A stretch of DNA of 36,330 nt from Rhizobium sp. PDO1-076 (lineage in GTDB: Bacteria > Pseudomonadota > Alphaproteobacteria > Rhizobiales > Rhizobiaceae). Shown piece after piece: positions 36,131 to 36,330 of the stretch (positions are counted from its first letter, which is position 1; every line of letters begins with the position of its first letter). The stretch covers positions 1 to 36,330 of the forward strand of contig NZ_AHZC01000321.1 of NCBI RefSeq assembly GCF_000247475.1, read 5' to 3'. The notes under the pieces are model-generated. The model did no database searches. It was not told the DNA's origin and was given only the letters and a program-made list of their open reading frames with translations. The translations under genes and the position numbers were made by a program.

Positions 36131-36330
36131 ATGGCAGAGAACGATTCACAGCTTTCGGTTTTTCCGGCCTTTTTCAAGGTCGAGAATGCGGTCGCCGCCG
36201 TTTTTGGCGACGGCGCTGAAGCCTATGCCAAGGTGCGGTTGCTGAAAAACACCAAAGCGCGGATCGTCGCCTACACCGCAGCGCCCGAAGCCGACTATGC
36301 GGCATTTCTTGCTCAGCATGACATTGCTCA
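36131..36330 (+). CDS. cysG: Siroheme synthase CysG, N-terminal fragment cut by window edge
   Basis: Sixty-six codons from ATG 36131 read into the window edge. The start AENDSQLSVFPAFFKVENAVAAVFG, then AYAKVRLL, matches the precorrin-2 dehydrogenase/ferrochelatase (CysG_N, Rossmann) domain. The full enzyme would add a uroporphyrinogen methyltransferase domain, outside this window. Siroheme serves sulfite and nitrite reductases. The 268-bp gap to the divergent deaminase contains no gene that I can support, and no clear ribosome site precedes the ATG. Confidence 0.85.
   Translation, partial: MAENDSQLSVFPAFFKVENAVAAVFGDGAEAYAKVRLLKNTKARIVAYTAAPEADYAAFLAQHDIA

Overview
The window is a piece of alphaproteobacterial chromosome, almost certainly from the Rhizobiaceae (Rhizobium / Agrobacterium / Neorhizobium type). 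The reasons are the high GC content with strong third-position bias, the gene order kdsA, eno, ftsB-like, pdhA-pdhB-pdhC, lpdA, lipA, ispDF, dusB-ntrB-ntrC, ntrY-ntrX, trkA, D-amino-acid transaminase, hfq, hflX, mazG (the same order as I recall from the Sinorhizobium meliloti chromosome), the lipoylated E1-beta subunit, and the fused IspDF enzyme. No rRNA, tRNA, insertion sequence or CRISPR array was seen.

Positions 1-7100 are accessory in character. On the minus strand an apparent operon runs from a 566-residue Gln/Asn/Gly-rich low-complexity protein (3278-4978), through a ~680-residue protein with repeated beta-type motifs (1121-3157), into a type I secretion permease/ATPase with a long disordered N-terminal extension (1-1109, cut by the window edge). 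A perfect GC-rich hairpin lies between the first two genes. Upstream, beyond a ~750-bp gene-free and compositionally different stretch, a divergent LuxR-type regulator with a degenerate receiver domain is translationally coupled to a small protein carrying an RNxxxH HEPN-like motif. This looks like a dedicated secretion locus with two uncharacterised candidate substrates, and it is the best candidate for an undescribed system in the window.

Positions 7240-22700 are mostly housekeeping: a DUF1003 membrane protein, a glyoxalase-like protein coupled to kdsA, eno with a textbook terminator, an FtsB-like divisome protein, the pyruvate dehydrogenase genes followed by an SGNH hydrolase, a YdcH-like small protein behind a perfect FNR/FixK box, lpdA, a GlsB/YeaQ-type membrane protein and lipA. 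The cluster therefore encodes E1, E2 and E3 of pyruvate dehydrogenase plus the lipoate synthase that supplies their cofactor. A ParD-like antitoxin with a ParE-like toxin that appears to have lost its start codon abuts lipA. A P-loop kinase-like protein, a RatA/COQ10 protein, a CinA-family amidase and ispDF follow.

Positions 22870-34330 form the nitrogen-regulation block: dusB-ntrB-ntrC with overlapping ends, then ntrY-ntrX, trkA, a D-amino-acid transaminase, hfq and hflX, all on the plus strand. At the right end mazG and a nucleoside deaminase run on the minus strand, and the first 66 codons of cysG (siroheme synthase) leave the window. Several long antisense open frames opposite eno, pdhBC, lpdA, ntrY, trkA and hflX are codon-bias shadows and were left out.
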